Shown here: positions 23,026-23,092 of the stretch, piece after piece
Layout of the letters: each line of letters starts with the position of its first letter
How positions within the stretch are numbered: position 1 is the first letter of the stretch
Assembly: GCA_036521415.1 (NCBI GenBank)
Contig: DATDHU010000022.1
Location: 1-23,092, forward strand
Length of the DNA stretch: 23,092 nucleotides
Direction: 5' to 3'
DNA from: DASXMT01 sp036521415
Lineage (GTDB): Bacteria > Actinomycetota > Acidimicrobiia > Acidimicrobiales > RAAP-2
Notes under the pieces: model-generated
Told to the model about the DNA's origin: nothing
The model's database searches: none
Seen by the model: the letters and a program-made list of their open reading frames with translations, nothing else
Made by a program: the position numbers and the translations under genes

Positions 23026-23092
23026 GTCAAGTCACTGAGAATGCGGCCCACACTGTCCCAAATCGGTGTCCGGGCCACCCCTTCCCCACTCC

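Overview
The window is high-GC actinobacterial chromosomal DNA. Three things support this: a proteasome-accessory ligase (PafA), a mycothiol-dependent formaldehyde dehydrogenase paired with its metallo-hydrolase, and a DUF4193 protein. A gene order of pafA-lepB-tat-helicase without pafB/pafC, and several products without close well-known relatives, suggest a deep branch such as Acidimicrobiia rather than Mycobacterium or Streptomyces. That placement is inference. No rRNA, tRNA, CRISPR array, prophage or complete insertion sequence was found.

Layout. (1) 107-7258, all forward: pafA, lepB, a tatA/tatB-type gene, tatC, a Ski2/HelY-type helicase and a two-domain ThyX-like protein. This joins Pup tagging, protein export and RNA/DNA metabolism in one co-oriented block. 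(2) 7259-7703: a 445-base non-coding stretch with a promoter-like site and several strong hairpins, ahead of (3) a forward group 7704-9712: acidic DUF4193 protein, hypothetical protein, GNAT acetyltransferase, Nudix hydrolase. (4) 9721-11070 reverse: an Arg-rich hypothetical protein. It diverges from (5) an HtrA-type membrane-anchored serine protease (11257-12870). (6) A reverse small zinc-ribbon protein (12989-13261) diverges from a split NHEJ ligase: a possible 52-aa leader ORF, LigD phosphoesterase-ligase, and a separate LigD polymerase, each overlapping the next by a few bases. (7) 16079-17242 reverse: FAD-dependent desaturase-like oxidoreductase. (8) 17433-21687 forward: N-acyl-D-amino-acid deacylase-type amidohydrolase, S-(hydroxymethyl)mycothiol dehydrogenase (mscR), MBL-fold hydrolase, alpha/beta hydrolase. 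(9) A small zinc-finger/coiled-coil protein and, reverse, a universal stress protein. The right 470 bases are non-coding and carry two perfect palindromes.

Points of most interest: a structured-RNA candidate upstream of the DUF4193 gene; a tatC/helicase junction reading GTAA where a GTGA start/stop overlap would be expected, leaving the helicase Q-motif region without a canonical start codon; a ThyX-like fusion in which the two halves keep complementary parts of the ThyX signature; and -10-like boxes 7-10 bases upstream of seven starts, suggesting leaderless transcripts. I saw no clearly new multigene defence or biosynthetic system.
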